From Limanda limanda (Eukaryota > Chordata > Actinopteri > Pleuronectiformes > Pleuronectidae): a stretch of DNA of 64,000 nt. A program made the position numbers and the translations under genes. Under the pieces are notes generated by a model. That model had not been told where the DNA came from and made no database searches. It was given only the letters and a program-made list of their open reading frames with translations. Of this stretch, positions 1-10,820 are shown piece after piece. The stretch is taken from assembly GCF_963576545.1 (NCBI RefSeq), contig NC_083654.1, positions 22,928,400-22,992,399 of the forward strand, given 5' to 3'. Numbering within the stretch: position 1 is the stretch's first letter; each line of letters starts with the position of its first letter.

Positions 1-144
1 ATCCGACTCCGTACGAATACAAGCTGAATTAAAATGTGATCATAATCACAACAGCTGAATCTATAAATCTACGTGGATTCACTTTCCTCTGAATTTGATG
101 AATGCAAATAGATTCAGATTGTGTGTGGATGAGATCTGGTGGAT

Positions 145-1450
145 TTATTTCTGAAACTCTTTCAGCCTGGACAGAAACCGGTCCACTTCCTGGTTCCCCT
201 TGTATCTGATCTTCTCCAGAAACTGGATGCTGTTCTTCTGAAAGTAGGACTTGATTGGTATCTCCACCGCCTTCATGTGATACTGGATTGACATGTTAGG
301 CTGCTGTTGAATGAAGTACAGATGTTTTGCGTAGAGGTTGAAGACGACTTGTTGTTCATCAGGTTCCAGATCCTCTACGAGCAGCTGCTGAAAGATCTCC
401 TCAGCTTTGGCCTTGGTATTCGTGTTCTCTGACTTTGCGTAAATACCTGCAAGGTCCATTCTCTTCATAAAAGGGGAATCAGGATAAAGAGAAAGCAACT
501 CCTCATGGGCACGCATCCCTTTCTCTATCAGACTCTGACTTGGGCGACTGTCCTTCTCCCAGATCTTCCATTTGTAGCTGAGTGCGACACATCTTTTCAG
601 ATAACGTTCATCTGGATGTAGCTTCAGAGCCTCTTCTGCCAAAGCCACAGCCTCGTCCATGGAGATGAAGGTTTTGTAAAACCACAGCAAAGGTTTGATT
701 CCACTGTAGCTGCTGACAGGGTTTCTCAGAATCTTCTCTTTTAGCTCTCGTGCTCCACTCTGGTCTGGTTTTCCTTTCTTAGCCAGTTGCAGGAAGTAAG
801 TGGCAGCGAGGTACAGGTTCTCTGGATCCTGTTCCTTGGCTCTTCTCAGCTTCACCATGATGTCTTCCTTGACCACTGCTCTGCTGTGTTCGGACATGTT
901 AACTAACAATATTACGTGGCTGCTCTGCCACTCCACCACATCCGGCTGCATCCGGATGGCTCTCTGGAAGTAATCAGCTGCCAGAAGCTTCTGTTCTCTG
1001 CTGAACTTCATCAGAGTCCAGGCCTTCTCAGCACAGATCTCCGGGTGCAGCTCGTCCTGCGATGGATCCTCAGTCAGGACATCGATCTTTGACAGACAAG
1101 CCCGACTCTCTGCTTCTTCTCCCTGATGATGGTGCAGCCAGGCCTGGTTCCCGTAGGTCACCACCAGCCAGGGACCCTCCTCTGCTCCTCTCATCTGCCT
1201 GAAGGCCTCCTCGGCTCTGCTGAAGAAGCTCCTGGCTTCTTCAATGGACCCCAGCTGGAAGTGGACGTACCCCTGCAGGTTGTAGATGTGTCCCAGCCAC
1301 TTGCGTCCTCCCTCTGTGCCGATGTCCTGCAGCTTGTCCCTGATTCTCAAAAGATTGATTCTCTTGTTCCTGCCGGGCTCCAGATCCCAGGTGAAGTGGC
1401 ACTGCAGCGCCCTCAGCTGGCCCTTCATGGTCATTTCACTCTTAGCAGCC
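145..1450 (-). CDS. IFIT-like protein (interferon-induced TPR protein), copy A, main exon
   Basis: IFIT proteins are cytoplasmic tetratricopeptide-repeat proteins induced by interferon; known members bind viral RNA 5' ends or block translation. The ORF from the ATG at 1434 gives 429 residues. The N-terminal MTMKGQLRALQCHFTWDL and the helical repeats with HIYNLQGYVHFQLG, YGNQAWLHHHQGE and PDVVEW are typical of fish IFIT. IFIT genes have a tiny first coding exon and one large exon. Here an acceptor (TTACATCAG, minus strand) ends at 1451 and the frame stays open to it, adding AAKSE, so the true start may lie in an unseen first exon; the ATG at 1434 is the alternative. An AATAAA overlaps the TAA stop. 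The next gene upstream on this strand, TRIM copy A, is only about 165 bp away, leaving little room for a promoter of its own. Confidence 0.85.
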
Positions 1451-1614
1451 CTGATGTAAGATTAATTATAAACATTAGAACACATCATCAGTGGGCTGAT
1501 ATAAAATGTTCTGACAAAATGATAAATTCATCAGTAAAATAACAATGACTCAAGATCCTGATTTACTTCAATTATAATTATCTTAACGAATTGTCTTTTA
1601 AACAGTTTCATGTC

Positions 1615-2688
1615 TCATTTGTTTTTAGTGCTGCCTTGTGTAACTTCTGTAATCTGGCTTTTGAAAAGTTCTCTATAAATAATAATGATAAAAAGGACTG
1701 AGAGGAATTCATCAAACCTCTCTGGATTGTCAGGAAGCTTCTGTCTCGCTCCGAGTCTCCAACTGGTCAGATCTTCAGACAGGACGAGTCCTGGTCTAGC
1801 AGAGGTTGGGTCCAGAACCACAGGACTGTAGGAGACCACGTCCTTCATCTTGTTCCAGATGTTGAAGCTCAGGTTGCCCAGATGTTTGGCCTCGTCTATC
1901 AGAGCTCCTGGGGCCAGCTGTGGATCATCCAGCAGGGGGTGCTGCTGGACTCGTTCCACTGCAGCCTTGTAGTTGAGCAGGAACGAGACGTCTTCAGCTC
2001 TCAGCTCGTCCTCTGTGGTTCTGATTGTGTCTGAAAGAGACTTTACGTCTCTGCTCAGAGACTCAATATTCTCCTTCATCATCCGACTCTTCTGCTCCTC
2101 TTCCTCCCTCAGTGCAGCCATCCTGGCCTCCTCTTCCTCCTCCAGAAACTGATGAAGCTTTTTAAACTGCTCCTTGATCTGCGTCTCTGTGAGTCCGGCC
2201 TGGACCTTAATGTGTTCTGCTGTTTGTTCAAACTCTACTTTAACACGTTCAAAACTCTGTAACTTCTTCTTCAAGGGCTCCAGAGTTTCCTGAAGCTGCT
2301 TCTTGTGTTGTGGTGCAGCTTCATCGATGGGTCTGAATCTGTGGTCGGTGTGTTTCTCTGAATCTCTGCAGATGAGACACACTGGCTGCTGATGGTCCAG
2401 ACAAAAGAGTCTGAGTTTCTCTGAGTGCTGACTGCAGAGAGCATGTGAAGAGCTCTGATCTCTCTCCTGTAAGAAGGTCTCACTCAGGTTCTTTAATGCC
2501 AGGTTACAAGGTGGTTGTTCCTTTGAAGATCTTCTCTTACAAACTGGACACTCTTTTACTTCTTTGTCTTTCCACCAGCTCTCCACACAGTCTTTACAGA
2601 AGCTGTGGCTACATAACAGGACAACAGGATCTCTGAAGACATCATGGCAGACGGGACAGCAGAGATCCTCTTCTAATCTGGAAGCCAT
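1615..2688 (-). CDS. TRIM35-like RING/B-box/coiled-coil protein lacking SPRY, copy A
   Basis: This 357-residue protein looks like a fish TRIM35-like E3 ubiquitin ligase. It has a C3HC4 RING (about residues 11-51, beginning [12 protein letters not shown]), a B-box2 (about 83-122, with CSQH, CLDH, CLIC and HTDH), a Glu-rich coiled coil (about 125-235) and a PRY segment (about 270-330, containing [12 protein letters not shown] and LPDNPERFD). Family members then continue into a SPRY domain of roughly 130 residues. Here the match stops after FLSVL and is replaced by a short unrelated hydrophobic tail and a stop. E3 activity is plausible from the intact RING, but the usual target-recognition domain is absent. 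A 5' UTR intron is supported by a donor at 2792 and an acceptor at 2706. IFIT copy A follows immediately on the same strand. Confidence 0.85.
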   Translation of the reverse strand: MASRLEEDLCCPVCHDVFRDPVVLLCSHSFCKDCVESWWKDKEVKECPVCKRRSSKEQPPCNLALKNLSETFLQERDQSSSHALCSQHSEKLRLFCLDHQQPVCLICRDSEKHTDHRFRPIDEAAPQHKKQLQETLEPLKKKLQSFERVKVEFEQTAEHIKVQAGLTETQIKEQFKKLHQFLEEEEEARMAALREEEEQKSRMMKENIESLSRDVKSLSDTIRTTEDELRAEDVSFLLNYKAAVERVQQHPLLDDPQLAPGALIDEAKHLGNLSFNIWNKMKDVVSYSPVVLDPTSARPGLVLSEDLTSWRLGARQKLPDNPERFDEFLSVLFIIIIYRELFKSQITEVTQGSTKNK

Positions 2689-2705
2689 TGAGTCTCCAGG
2701 TGAAG

Positions 2706-2792
2706 CTGAAAACAGACAGTCAGTCAGTCACAGCTCCATGAACTTCACTGAGGTTCACTTCCCCTCTGAGTCGAGGTGTTTGTTAAACTCAC
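2706..2792 (-). other. Putative 5' UTR intron of TRIM copy A
   Basis: On the minus strand a GTGAGT donor follows CTGACC (exon ends at 2793), and a pyrimidine-rich TTTTCAG acceptor lies 17 bases before the TRIM ATG. The same sites occur in copy B. The first exon would be non-coding and begin somewhere near 2860-2930. Confidence 0.5.
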
Positions 2793-2947
2793 GGTCAGTG
2801 TGTGGAGCGTCGGCAGGTTGTAGTTCGACTCTTCTCTCCTGTAGCTGGACTCACTCAGGACGTCTGGTCTGGTTTGGTTCAGTTTGGTTTGGAAGGTGAA
2901 TGTGATCGTCTGGTTTTCAGCCTGCGTCTCTTCCGGGAGGAACAGAC

Positions 2948-2962
2948 GTTTCCTGGTTTCTC
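2948..2962 (-). promoter_or_regulatory. ISRE-like motif upstream of TRIM copy A
   Basis: The plus strand reads GTTTCCTGGTTTCTC, two TTTC half-sites as in interferon-stimulated response elements, but with four bases between them instead of two. It lies about 155 bp upstream of the proposed 5' UTR donor and is identical in unit B (18921-18935). Given the IFIT/TRIM content an interferon-response role would fit, but the spacing is not canonical. Confidence 0.25.
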
Positions 2963-3413
2963 AGGTGTGTCAGGAGAGGGAGGAGCTTGAGATGCTGGAT
3001 GATAAAACCTGTAAAACCTGAAACAAATGTACAAGCAGCTCTGCTGTCAGTACAAACTCTGCACCTCCCTCATGGACTGAACTCTAACACTTTAACCCTT
3101 AACTCTGCCTGATTCATCTGCCTGTGCAACATCAACGGTTCATGTGGAATACATTCACTGTACATATTCTGGTGTCAGGATACGATTGTAAAAAGTAATT
3201 CAAGCCTTGGATTTGATAACTGGTCAAAAGTCATTTGGCTGCAACAAGCTCACACAGACAAGAGACTTGTGTTGGGGAGGCCCCAGTGATCTGACTTTTA
3301 AACAAAGGGTCGTAAAACGAGGCCTACACGCAATGCTGAGACCAGCTCTAGAGTTTCCTGGTGGTCAAGCCCCCCCCAGCAGGAGATTCTGCACGCAGCT
3401 CTGCAGAGACCCT
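2963..3413. other. Intergenic DNA, no gene seen
   Basis: No convincing coding sequence. Bases 3160-3350 are weakly matched in inverted orientation by 7800-7890 (shared words around CCCAGTGATCTGACTT and GTCGTAAAAC), suggesting they are outer parts of the large inverted-repeat element. Confidence 0.4.
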
Positions 3414-3754
3414 TACGCCGGGTTCACACCGGACGCGTAAGCGTCGCGTAAGCGTCGCGTAAGCGTCGCGTAAGTGCTAATCCCATAGCGCGCCGGCACT
3501 AGGCTGGTCACGATGTTATACAACATTTTTCACTGTGTTTCCCGGAGCGTTACGCTTGCGTCAAGCGCAAAAAATAGACTTGACGCCGAAACGATCGCTG
3601 CACGACGCAAGGCAGTTTTGGCGCAGCGCTGCACTTCAGCTTCTGGTGGGGCCGGCACAAGGGATTAACATGGGAGTGGATGGAAGCCAGCTGTTATTTA
3701 AGGCTTGACGCTGCGCTTACGCGACGCTTACACGTCCGGTGTGAACCCGGCGTA
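3414..3754. mobile_element. MITE-like element with long terminal inverted repeats (unit A)
   Basis: Both ends carry the same inverted terminus (TACGCCGGGTTCACACCGGA at the left; its complement at the right, ending GGCGTA). The left subterminal part repeats GCGTCGCGTAA about four times, and the right one carries the complement. At 341 bp with no ORF it is a non-autonomous DNA element. The superfamily is not certain; a TTA-type target would suggest PIF/Harbinger. A near-identical copy sits at 19770-20110 and a partial copy is embedded at 11736-12055. Confidence 0.75.
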
Positions 3755-3799
3755 TTTGTATTTGTTTGTTGGACCTCTGTGTCTCCTGTTTAACCGCAA

Positions 3800-6213
3800 T
3801 GAGTCGCCACTTCCGGTTTCCAGTTTGACGGCCGTGTTTGTGTTACAGCGATTAGGGTCGCGAGCAGCGCCTCCAGCCGCACTGTTCACGTCCGTGTAAG
3901 TCTGCAGTGATTTTACCGATCAACACATCAGCACACAACGTCCGCTTAGGGGCTGAGTGGTGAAATCACTGTTAACTTATCTTCGGCGTGTTTTAAGAGC
4001 TTCTCTGTTCTTTCCTTGCATGTTCTCTCTCTCTCCCTCTCTTCTCCTGAACCTGCTTACACACACGTTCCAATCTGTATTTATACAGTTCACGTCACAT
4101 AGTTAAATCTATATTTAGAGGGCCTGAACGCATCTCGCCGCCATTCTGACGCCAAGGCTAAGCTAGAACAAAGAATCCTTTGTTCTACCTCATCCTTTGT
4201 GTCTCACACGTGGACGGCGGCCATAGAAGATTATTCATCTCTAGACCCGCCCTCCATTCTGGTTCTAAATTCCAAAGCGGCTCCGCCATTTTGTTTGTAG
4301 TCACCACCATTTTGAGAGTTTTGATAGATTGTGATAAATGCTGCTGCTGCTGTTGTTGTCTTTAATATTGGAGTTTGTTAAAATGATGAATCATTAAATA
4401 ACATTAACTTTATTTCACACACACACACACATAGACACACACACACACAGAGACTCTTTGACACAGACACACACACACACACACACACAGACAGACGTAC
4501 ATAGACCACAGGTATTACATGTATGGTCTGAGTTGTGATTGTCATTAAATAACATTAACTTTATTTCCCCTTTTTAATAAATGCTTTTGTAATTAAAGTA
4601 TCTGTAGTCTGTGATTATTTGTGCATATGTGTGTGAATACAGCTGGATTATGATAGCCTGTGCTTGAACTTAAAACCCTTCATTGTTTATTATATAATCA
4701 TTAATATTAACTATTGAGATTATTAATTTAACATTTATCATATGAGACTGATATTCATAGTTTGACTCGTTGGTCCCTGTAACCAGGGTGGTGCCCCGCT
4801 ACGATAAGTAAATATTACAGATTGTATCATTCTTAATTGATAATTTATGTTTTTCATTAATTATTTCACTATTCTTAATGGATAACCTTATCATTTCTAA
4901 TTAATTATTTTACTATTCTTAAGTGATAGCCTTATCATTTTTAATTATTAATGAATTAATAAATATTTTTTATTATTTTAATAATCATATTTCATGATTA
5001 TTAATAAATTAGCCAACGTCAAATCTACTCCTATTGCACAACACTTGGTTGTGAAATTCAGCCTCGTGGCCAAATTCAGAGGTTGGTGAGGGGGGGGGGG
5101 GGGAGTCTGTGACGTAACTGCAGAGCTGAAGTCACATTAAAGTCAGAAGAAAAGTACAAACAAATGGAAACAAAGTCAGAAAATTAAAACATCGTTTTAT
5201 AAATTCAGATCAGATCGAGTTTGCGCATTAATTTGTTTGAGTGCAGTAAAAAGTATGGTATCATGAGATGATTGTACACTTTGGTGTGATTATTATACCT
5301 TAAGTGTGACACCAGTGTTGTGCAATAGGAGTAGACTTGACGTTGGCTAATTATTAATAATCATGAAATATGATTATTAAAATAATAAAAATTATCTATC
5401 AAAAATAATTAAATTATTAATTGAAGATGATCAGTAATCAAATAACAATAAAACCACTAATGAGAAAATAGGAATTATCAATTAGAAAGTACAAGCTATC
5501 AATTAACAATGATAAGGTTATCAACCAAGAATAATGAAAATAATTAGTCAAAAACAATAAAATTATCAATTTAAGAATAATACTATCTATATTAATAATT
5601 GAGAAAGGGGGGCACCACCCTGGTTTCCAGGGACCAACATATCAAGCTATAATTATCAGTCTCATAATGATAAATGTCAAATTAATAATGTCAATATTTT
5701 AATATTAACGATTACTTAATAAACAGTGAAGGCTTCTAAGTTCGAGCACAGGCAATCATAATCCAGCTGCAATCACACACTTATGCACAAATAATCACAG
5801 ACTACAGATACTTTAATTACAAAAGTATTTATTAAAAAGGGGAAATAAAGTTATAATGTTATTCAATGATTTATCATTTTAACAAGCTCCAATATTTCAA
5901 AGATAAACACAGCAGCAGCACTTATCACAATTCAGAAAATACATGTAAAACCTGCGGTCTACCTATGTATGTCTGTGTCTGTGTGTGTGTGTCTGTGTCA
6001 AAGTGTCTCTGTGTGGGTGTGTCTATGTGTGTGTATGTGAAATAAAGTTAGTGTTATTTAATGATTTATCATTTTAACAAACTCCCATATTTCAAAGATA
6101 ACAACAGCAGCTTATCACAATTTAGAACACGCATGTAACCTCTGGTCCATCTATGTGTCTCTGTGTGTGTGTATCTGTCTGTGTCTATCAAAGTGTGTGT
6201 GTGTGTGTGGGTA

Positions 6214-6245
<32 letters not shown>

Positions 6246-6960
6246 CGAGAGAGCGAGATAAAAGAAAGGGGGCGTGGCGATGACGCAGTCACATCTAAGA
6301 TGGCGGCCGATCATGATTCGTGGAATCAAGGCCTAAAAACTCTCAAAATGGCGGATTGACTACAAAACAAGATGGCGGAGCCGTTATGAATTTAGAGCCA
6401 GGATGGGAGGAGAGAGAGAGCGGAGGCGTGGCAATAATAGACTCAAAATGGTGGGTTAACTTGCGTTATTCAAGATGGAGTCTATGTTAATGACCATGTG
6501 GCCTGAACTCACAATGGTGGTCGCCAGATGAATTACACAAAGGAAATTTCAGACAAAGAGAATTCTTATCTCTGCTTGGCTTTGGGGGCCGAATGGTTTC
6601 CAGATGTGTTCAGCCTCTCTAAGCATAGATTTAACTATGTGACATGACCTGTATTATAAATACAGATCGGAAGTGTGTATAGGTCGGTTTAGAAGGAGAG
6701 AGAGAGAGAGAGAGAGAAAACATGTAAGGAGAGTTCAAAGAAGCTCTTAAAAATACGCCTGAGATGAGTTAACAGTGATTCACCCCTCAGCCCTCAAGCG
6801 GACGTTGTGGGCCGAGGTTCTGATCGGTGAAATCACTGCAGACTCACACAGACGTTAACAGTGCGGGCGGAGGCGCTTCTCGCGGCCCTATTTACTGTAA
6901 CACAAAAACATTGCCATCAAACCGGAAACCGGAAGTAGCGGCTCGGAGTAGTGGCCGGCT
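3800..6960. repeat. Large imperfect inverted-repeat (foldback) element, unit A
   Basis: The left arm (about 3800-5050) reappears in reverse complement as the right arm (about 5311-6960), around a spacer of about 260 bp (5051-5310). Matching landmarks are CTCCTATTGCACAACAC at 5029 against GTGTTGTGCAATAGGAG at 5317, the CA/GT microsatellite blocks near 4420 and 6000, the GCTGAGTGG/ACAACGTCCGC segment near 3940 against 6790, and CTTCCGGTTTCC near 3810 against 6935. Arms are diverged, with small gaps. I see no transposase ORF, so it could be a foldback transposon or an inverted duplication of an older repeat. Confidence 0.7.
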
Positions 6961-8150
6961 AAAACAATGGAACACGGAGGTTCCATCAACAAAATACACT
7001 CAAGTATTAAATCAACACGCTACGTATTAAAACTAACATCTGCCCAGACAACATAAGCCTCTTACTGTGACCGTGATTTCGTGGGTTGCATGCGCATTGG
7101 CGCGAATCTCCCGGAGGTTCAGTGAATAGCTTGAAGTCTCTCAGGCGGGCTCTCGTGAGCACCGCAGCTGGGCTGGAGCCGATCCGTCGTGCTCCGTGGC
7201 GAGATGAGGTTTCGTCTTCTTCTGCAGCAGCGGAGCTCGTGCTCACTCACAGGAACGTGCGGCTGCTTGTAGCCGTTGTAGATCGTGTGGAGAAAGAATA
7301 AAAGTAAAGTCCGTGTGGAAAATGAAACAGTCTGAGATCGTTCCGCGAGTAATTTCCTGTTTCGGTCCTTCAAGTTAAAACAGGAAAAGTCCTTTCCAAA
7401 ATAAAACGTCGACTAAGATGAAAGAATAAAATGAAATGAATTCAAATAAATGTCTTATCGCCTCCATTAGTTTACTGAGTCGTCTGGTAAAGCCTAGCAA
7501 CTTGAGTAGGGTGGAAAAGAGAGAGGACAAAGAGAGTCTCTTAAAAATACCGAGTTAACTATTAAGACCCCTAGGGGTCTTGTGGTAGCTTGGGCATCTG
7601 AGTAAAAAGAGAAAGGTTTCTGTGAGCTCAGCCTATTTAAGTCATGTTCTAGGTGACTTCCCCCTGGGAGGAGGGGTCAGTGTGGCCCCCGGCCAATTAA
7701 CTATCAGAATTTGGCCCCAAGGGGCGGCTTACAGTGGTGGACCCAGGAAGTGATTTTCTCTCACATGGAGATAAGATCTCCATGCTGGAATTTTATTGTG
7801 AGGGGTTTCCTGAGGCGATTCCCCAAGTTTTACGACTCTTTGTTATAAGTCAGATCACTGGGACCTCAGTCCCAACACCAGTATATGATGTGACTTTGGG
7901 CATTCAATAAATGTGGCTATCAGAAACATATTTAATACCAGTCGTTAGTTTTTGCTCGTCAAGGGAACTGTTGGGTTTCTCCATAACTTTGTATAAACTT
8001 GACTTTCATTTAAGAAATTAAGTTAAGTTGCGGATCTGGATCAGGGGTCGTATCTAGGAATTATGATGTAAAGGGCTTTACATTTTCACTGATTTCCCCG
8101 GGGAATAAATCATGGATCTTGATGAAAAAAGATCAGGTTGATCTAGGTAA
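6961..8150. repeat. Right flank of the inverted-repeat element, no gene seen
   Basis: No protein family is recognisable. Around 7510-7570 a diverged third copy of the arm motif occurs (CTCTTAAAAATAC followed by GAGTTAAC, compare 6740-6775). 7880-8150 is shared with unit B at 21714-21920. An AATAAA sits near 7907. Confidence 0.4.
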
Positions 8151-8197
8151 CTCACGTAGTAATAATACTAATAATAATATTAATATTAATTATTATT

Positions 8198-8236
<39 letters not shown>

Positions 8237-8790
8237 CTAAAATTTCTAGGACTGCAAAGCAGCACTGGGCGGGCCCGAGCAAATGCATTTTGATAGGTTG
8301 CATGCGTTTTGCCTTTTGCATGAAAAAAATAAATAATAACTAAAAATGTGGAATATGGCCAAAATGACCACTAAATACAAAATAGCAGGCTTCCTGTTGT
8401 GTTTTTCCAATTGCACATAATAATTTTTGTTGGTCTGGTCATGATACACATGTGTATCGATTTTTGTGAAGACCGGTCAATGTGAACACGTTCCAGGGGT
8501 CTCGGGGGGGCACCGTTGAGCCATTTGGCGACGCCCATTGAAAATTCCTCCAGAATACGTAAATTTTCACCACTTTCTAACTTTCTGCAAATTTTGGTAA
8601 GAATTTGAGCATGTTAGAGCCCTCAAAAAGCCAATTAATTTGCCTGAATAATAATAATAATAATAATAAACCTTACTATTTCAATAGGGCCCGATTATAA
8701 TAATAATAATAATTATTATTATCCTTACAATTTCAATAGGGCCTCACCTGTCAGTGCCTGTCAGTGCTCAGGCCCTAATAAGACAGTAAA
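8150..8790. repeat. AAT-microsatellite-bearing interspersed repeat (unit A)
   Basis: Runs of (AAT)n at about 8158-8235, 8650-8670 and 8697-8722 surround a conserved core with GCACTGGGCGGGCCCGAGCA and TTTCAATAGGGC, ending CAGGCCCTAATAA. The same arrangement recurs in unit B (21925-22880). It looks like a multi-copy fish repeat; I cannot assign the class. Confidence 0.5.
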
Positions 8791-9039
8791 GTAGATTACT
8801 GTGCTTGATTAGAACCATATTAGTTCTTTGTGAACTTCAAAGATCTGTTTTTATTAAAGTCACTTTAACCCAGTTCTTACTACAATATCTTTGCTATCTT
8901 TGACATATGTAAAACCTGCTGTTTGTGTCTGGTACTGCAGCTCTGTTGCCCTGTTTAAGGTTCCATTAATAACATTTACCATCACTGACCCAATATGTCA
9001 TTACAATAGACAGCATTTCATGCTTTAATGTAGTTATTA

Positions 9040-9375
9040 AGATTAAGATTAAGATACATTTATTTATCCCACACACATGCACAGACATGCACAAGCACAC
9101 TCATGAAGGAGGGAAATGTAACCTCTGCTTTGAACCCATCTGGTGCAGGACACACAGAGCAGTGAGCAGCCATGTACGGCGCCCGGGGAGCAGATGTTGG
9201 GGGAGTAAGGTGCCTTGCTCAGGGGCACTAGACAGGGTAGGGAGAATCCTCTTGGATTTTTGGACAGATCAATCCAGGTTCGTCTTTTTGTTGTTTCTCC
9301 GTGGAGTCGAACCAGAGACGAACCAGAGACCTTTTCTGCCCATAGTCCAAGTTTCTGCCACTAGTCCACCGCCTC
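9040..9375 (-). mobile_element. Retroelement 3' fragment (LINE/SINE type)
   Basis: A short (GATTAA)n run at 9043-9056 followed by ACATTTATTTATCCC resembles the tail of a fish non-LTR element read on the minus strand. Inside, AAGGTGCCTTGCTCAGGGGC and the GTCGAACCAGAGAC word near 9306 are familiar from fish LINE 3' UTRs. It is absent from unit B, so it inserted in unit A only. No intact ORF. Confidence 0.45.
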
Positions 9376-10396
9376 TCATTTAGATTCAGATTTAACATTT
9401 AGATTTAAATTTAACATTTAGATTTAACATTTAGATTTAAATTTAACATTTAGATTTAAATTTAACATTTAGATTTAGATTTAGCATTTAGATTTAACAT
9501 TTAACATTTAAGTGTAACATTTAACATTTGGATTTAAATATTTAAAATATCTCTAAGTTGACAAATATTGTTGTAATTAGCAAAAAAGTGACTCTCAAAA
9601 ATTCACACCAGTTTTTTAAACATGGTTTGAAGCTAAATGTGACAAAATGTTGCTGTTATTTTAAGCGTGAGCTGCTTTACAAACGGGACCCCATATAGAA
9701 CTACAAATTAGCTTTCTGCTACGGAAGCGTATTGCATTCACTTGAAAAACAAAATTCAGTTTTTTTAAGATAATCATCTCAGAAATTTCGAGATAAATTC
9801 TCAATAAAATAAAAAATACAATAAAAAAAAGAACTTTTTTTCAAGTGAATGCAATACGCTGCCGTCTTCTTCTGTCTGACTTTAATGCTGAGTAGAGATC
9901 CACATACATAAATCAATTTGGTCCTATTTTGTTAAATTACAAGTAAAACAAGACCCAATTAAAGACAAAATGTTTAATAGCATTAGTACAGCTTGCATGC
10001 AAACCTGTTCATATATTCAGGTTGTACTACAAATTAACAATTAACATTCAATTTAAGAAATACACTTTACAGAGTTCAATTTTTATCACTCAAAACATTA
10101 GTAAATTTAATACACAGTCTGTTCTGTTTAATAAAGTTTACAAACAAGCTGTTTCTTAAAGGAGCGAGCAAACATTTCCTCCACATCAGCAACACATGAC
10201 GACTGCAGCCAGTTTCCACTGAATATGGATTTTAAGAATATGTTCCAATATTGTCTTTCTCTAATAATAATGTATGAATCTTTCATACCTGAAACCTGCT
10301 GTTACATATGCATCACTATTATTAACGTCAATATTTCAACCACTCTGAAAACAATTGAACAGGTATTCTACAGATATAGAAATTATATTGAAGACT
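9376..10396. other. AT-rich intergenic DNA, no gene seen
   Basis: 9378-9540 is an irregular low-complexity array of ATTTAGATTTAACATTTA words. The rest is AT-rich and has no recognised gene; an AATAAA lies near 10130. Confidence 0.4.
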
Positions 10397-10612
10397 TTTT
10401 AATACGTATATATTATCACCACCACCAGAACATTTTAATACGTATATATTATCACCACCACCAGAACATTTTAATACATATATATTATCACCACCACCAG
10501 AACATTTTAATACATATATATTATCACCACCACCAGAACATTTTAATACATATATATTATCACCACCACCAGAACATTTTAATACATATATATTATCACC
10601 AGCACCAGAACA
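10397..10612. repeat. 36-bp minisatellite, six units
   Basis: Six consecutive 36-bp units begin TTTTAATAC, continue with a TATATATTAT core and end CACCACCACCAGAACA. They differ by a C-G/C-A change in the first two units and one ACC-AGC change in the last. The unit is a multiple of three, so a chance 146-residue ORF (10225-10665) stays open through it. No evidence that it is coding. Confidence 0.9.
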
Positions 10613-10820
10613 TTCTCAAGCTAAATGTCGTTAAACTCAAACATTTCCTCACGTTGAAAAACTAACTCCCCGACTTCTCCCTCTCAGTCACTGTGTTGTG
10701 ATCCGACTCCGTACGAATACAAGCTGAATTAAAATGTGATCATAATCACAACAGCTGAATCTATAAATCTACGTCGATTCACTTTCCTCTGAATTAGATA
10801 AATGCAAATAGATTCAGATT

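Larger units (their letters stand above)
1..9045. repeat. Segmental duplication, unit A
   Basis: This stretch is collinear and highly similar to 10701-23126 (unit B). Window base 1 matches 10701, so unit A probably starts before the window. It holds an IFIT-like gene, a truncated TRIM35-like gene, a MITE, a large inverted-repeat element and an AAT-rich repeat. Clear similarity ends near 9045, where unit A runs into a retroelement tail that unit B lacks. Confidence 0.85.

Noticed and set aside
7086..7373. Short ORFs in 7000-7370 as possible genes
   Set aside because: No family resemblance, no supporting splice structure, and located in the repeat flank missing from unit B.
10397..10612. Possible CRISPR array
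   Set aside because: Direct 36-bp units are contiguous with no unique spacers, and the genome is a vertebrate's; it is a minisatellite.
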